64,000 nucleotides of DNA, from NCBI GenBank assembly GCA_027382625.1, contig JAJKFJ010020838.1:1-64000 (forward strand), given 5' to 3'. The notes beneath the pieces were generated by a model. The model searched no databases, was not told the DNA's origin, and saw only the letters and a program-made list of their open reading frames with translations. A program made the position numbers and the translations under genes. Shown here piece after piece: positions 61,689 through 64,000 of this stretch. Within the stretch, counting starts at the first letter, position 1, and every line of letters begins with the position of its first letter. The DNA is from Tetmemena sp. SeJ-2015. Lineage: Eukaryota > Ciliophora > Spirotrichea > Sporadotrichida > Oxytrichidae.

Positions 61689-64000
61689 ATGAACAGCATT
61701 TTTCATGGACCAGATGATTAAGGCCCTTACTACTTTGAGATAAATAAAAATACAGCCTAGTCAATCAGTAAAAGACAAGACAGCTTTGTCTACTCTAATA
61801 GATCCTCCTAAGTCATGAATATGCCATTATTTGCGCTAATATTTATTAATTTATGGACTTTGGAAATGATTAGAGAGTAAACTCAAATGTCTTCAAGTAA
61901 TCTTTAACTTAAAACCTCTCTAATCAATAGAAGTAGCAGAAACAATCCTAAATCAGCAAGACCAGTGGCTATAGCATTCCTATCAATTAGTTAGGAATCT
62001 ACAAGTAAAGTTCAACTCCAGAGAAGCAAAGCCCAATTATCTTAGAGATTCCAAATGATAGAAGCTCTCTTTTCAAGAAATCACCTTAAAGATAAACTCT
62101 TCATTTAATTTAAACTGACCAAGAGGAATCGGATTCCAACAGTTCAAACTCCCAAAAAAATTCTGTTCAGGAAGAAAAAAGAAAATCATTGCAAAGAAGT
62201 GGTAGTCAGGCTCAGGAATAAGTTAAAGTTTTAAAGAGCAAAGAGTTCAGGAGCGAAGTTAAATAGAATAAAAGGAGAAGCAATCTTAGCTAGCAAAAAG
62301 GTTTCATTTGTTTTTAGGGGAAGATGCTATATATGCATAAGAGACAGTAGTTTAAATAAAAAAGCAAATAGCTCGTAAAAGTAGTGGCTATAAGAACTCA
62401 GACATTGAAGTCTCTTCTGTAATCTCAAATTAGGCTCCCACTAAGTTTTATAGTTTAAAGTCTTATCTTTTTTTTTTAAAGTCAAGATTCTTGAATAGCA
62501 AAAAGAACTAATCCTAACCTAATAACAATTTTCTGAACGCTTTAAAGGTGAAGATTGATAATTAGATTGATGACCAGCTCTCATCTTAAATGACGCCAGT
62601 TAAAGTCACGAAACGTAAATCGAAACTAGAGGGGAGCTCTTCAAAGTGCAAGCAGAGCTTTCAGATTATAGAAAATTAAAATGAAGAAGGAGACTTGATT
62701 TCAAACTCTCATTTCTATCTGGTGTATTTTAGATGAGTTATGTATTTTTACTCTCGAAGGAATCTTGACTTGAGTATTCTATATTAATTTAAAAATGAGC
62801 CACAAGTATCAAGATGCAGAGGAACTTGACTATAATAATTGGATAAAGATAATATTTATTGATTAAATTGTAGCTGTTCTATAATTCTCCAAAAGCAAAG
62901 TTCAACAAAGAAAGAAAGTTAAAGGGAAACAACAAAGAGCAGGCAATTAGTCGATAGTCAAATATTTTCAGCTCAGATAGCAGTCATATCTTATTTTTTA
63001 AGATGCAGCTAGATCTAAATTATAGAGGAGCCAAAGTAGAAGCGAAAATCTAAATTCAAAATGAATGTACGCAACCTTGACAAAGGACTTCAGCAAAAGT
63101 AATAGCTACGATAAGTTTCAAGAAGTTAACTAAAGTTTATTTTCAATAATTTTAAGCTACACCATAAATAAACTTAATATTAGACTCACAGTAAAAAGAA
63201 TAAGCTCAGGGTTATAAGAAAAGTGCAGAAATTAAACATGAAAGTACTCTTAATTTCTTAAATAGACTTCTACTTCAATAATCTCTTTACTCTGTTTATT
63301 TTTGAATTCAAAGGAAGCAAGTGTCCTGCAAAGATGTGTATGCTAATGGAATTGATGATAACTAGCAGAATTACGATCCTATGTTTTTGAAGAGCAATAC
63401 TTTTATTTCTCAACTGAAGACCATCAGAGATAGATAAATTCACTTTCATTATTTGAGATGTGACGGGAAGTAGTGATGTAAAAAGGATAAATACCTACTC
63501 ATAGTCAAATCTACAAGAGCGAATGAATCCCTCAAAGATCCATTTCATTTCAAACGCCAACTTCCCAGAATAGGATTACAATAACTCCCAAAATCAAGAG
63601 CAAGCTGATTCCAGGAATGGATTTAACTACCTGAGTATCAACTAAATGATCTTATTTTAAACTAGAAGGAAATGAAGAACGTACAAAAGCTTCCATTTAT
63701 GAAGATGCTTTCTTAAGTCCCTCGGTTTGAGTCTCATAATAACTTGAACTTGTCATACAACAGCTAAGAACAACTAGTCAAGACTATAAACTCCTAGCAG
63801 CCTCATGATAGAAGCAGAGATGACATGGTCAGTAGAGATATAGGAGACGGTAGTGTTAGTGGAGACAAACGCTCAAGGAGGAATTGGAGCAAGCTAAGCA
63901 ACATTTTCAAAAGCATTATGCTCATCAAGAGAACGGATACCAAGCATCTTGACAATCCAGTAACTTTTATAAATTTGAGTTAAATACTTCTTTAGAATGA
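61689..64000 (+). CDS. Unknown Ser/Gln-rich protein, runs off the window
   Basis: ATG 61689 begins MNSIFHGPDDQGPYYFEINK. A 32-bp IES (pointer TATG) joins RSSQVMNM to DFGNDQRVNSNVFKQ, followed by a long Ser/Gln/Lys-rich frame (SGYSIPINQLGIYKQSSTPE and onward). The frame changes several times after about 62350, indicating more IESs. Blocks with the same style reappear (NNNFLNALKVKIDNQIDDQL; ESHNNLNLSYNSQEQLVKTI; DDMVSRDIGDGSVSGDKRSR) up to the window edge, where the frame is still open. No catalytic or binding motif recognised. Confidence 0.55.
61824..61855 (+). other. IES, 32 bp, pointer TATG
   Basis: TATG stands at 61820-61823 and 61852-61855. Removal joins the start exon to a long Gln-rich frame (VMNMDFGNDQRVNS). 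Confidence 0.65.

Noticed and set aside
1..64000. Standard-code ORFs as genes
   Set aside because: Most are fragments ending at TAA or TAG codons that here encode Gln, or lie antisense to real coding segments. They were replaced by UAR=Gln frames.
1..64000. CRISPR arrays, bacterial operons or ribosome-binding sites
   Set aside because: Introns, the ciliate code, a Pol III-type tRNA gene and eukaryotic proteins exclude a prokaryotic origin; no spaced direct-repeat array was seen.

Overview
The window reads as germline (micronuclear) DNA of a ciliate that uses the UAA/UAG=Gln, UGA=stop code. Genes contain many in-frame TAA and TAG codons exactly where Gln is expected, end only at TGA, and a tRNA whose anticodon CUA reads UAG lies at 53882-53952. 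Genes are also cut by short AT-rich segments that are not GT-AG introns. Each is flanked by a 2-8 bp direct repeat, and removing it with one repeat copy restores the frame. In a polynucleotide kinase/phosphatase, a family-43 glycosidase and several other genes, this rejoins the conserved sequence. These are internally eliminated sequences (IESs) with pointers, the organisation known from hypotrich/stichotrich spirotrichs (Oxytricha, Stylonychia and relatives). The taxon is inferred; the code and the pointers are seen. Conventional introns also occur, several of them exactly 31 nt.

Layout. 1-11.3 kb: AT-rich, gene-poor DNA with several inverted-repeat (foldback or MITE-like) elements, five degraded copies of one repeat family and a decayed copy of part of a downstream gene. 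11.3-20.7 kb, + strand: a surface-protein-like gene, a gene of unknown function with three visible IESs, and two tandem paralogous multi-pass membrane proteins. 20.8-33.8 kb, - strand: a long Gln-rich protein, a large cysteine-rich surface protein, a PNKP DNA-repair enzyme and an unknown protein, packed with 14 to about 210 bp between them. 34.1-35.2 kb, +: a secreted GH43 glycosidase. 35.4-47.4 kb, -: a TMEM33-like protein and a very large TRP-like channel gene. The channel gene is split by a 2 kb element (43402-45375) with 65-bp perfect terminal inverted repeats that carries its own acetyltransferase/zinc-finger ORF. 47.7-53.8 kb, -: an EF-hand/C2/membrane protein, a TAP42/alpha4 PP2A regulator and two unknown proteins. 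53.9 kb: the tRNA. 54-59.8 kb, -: two unknown proteins, an XTBD-like small protein and a WDR82/Swd2 homologue. 59.8-61.7 kb: AT-rich, nothing recognised. 61.7 kb to the end, +: a Ser/Gln-rich protein running off the window.

The genes do not form one pathway; this is a normal mix of ciliate housekeeping and lineage-specific genes. The most unusual features are the density and very small size of the IESs (down to 10-13 bp) and the TIR element with the GNAT/zinc-finger ORF inside the channel gene. Gene spans include IESs and introns, so start and end are genomic extents. Many internal junctions could not be fixed by eye.
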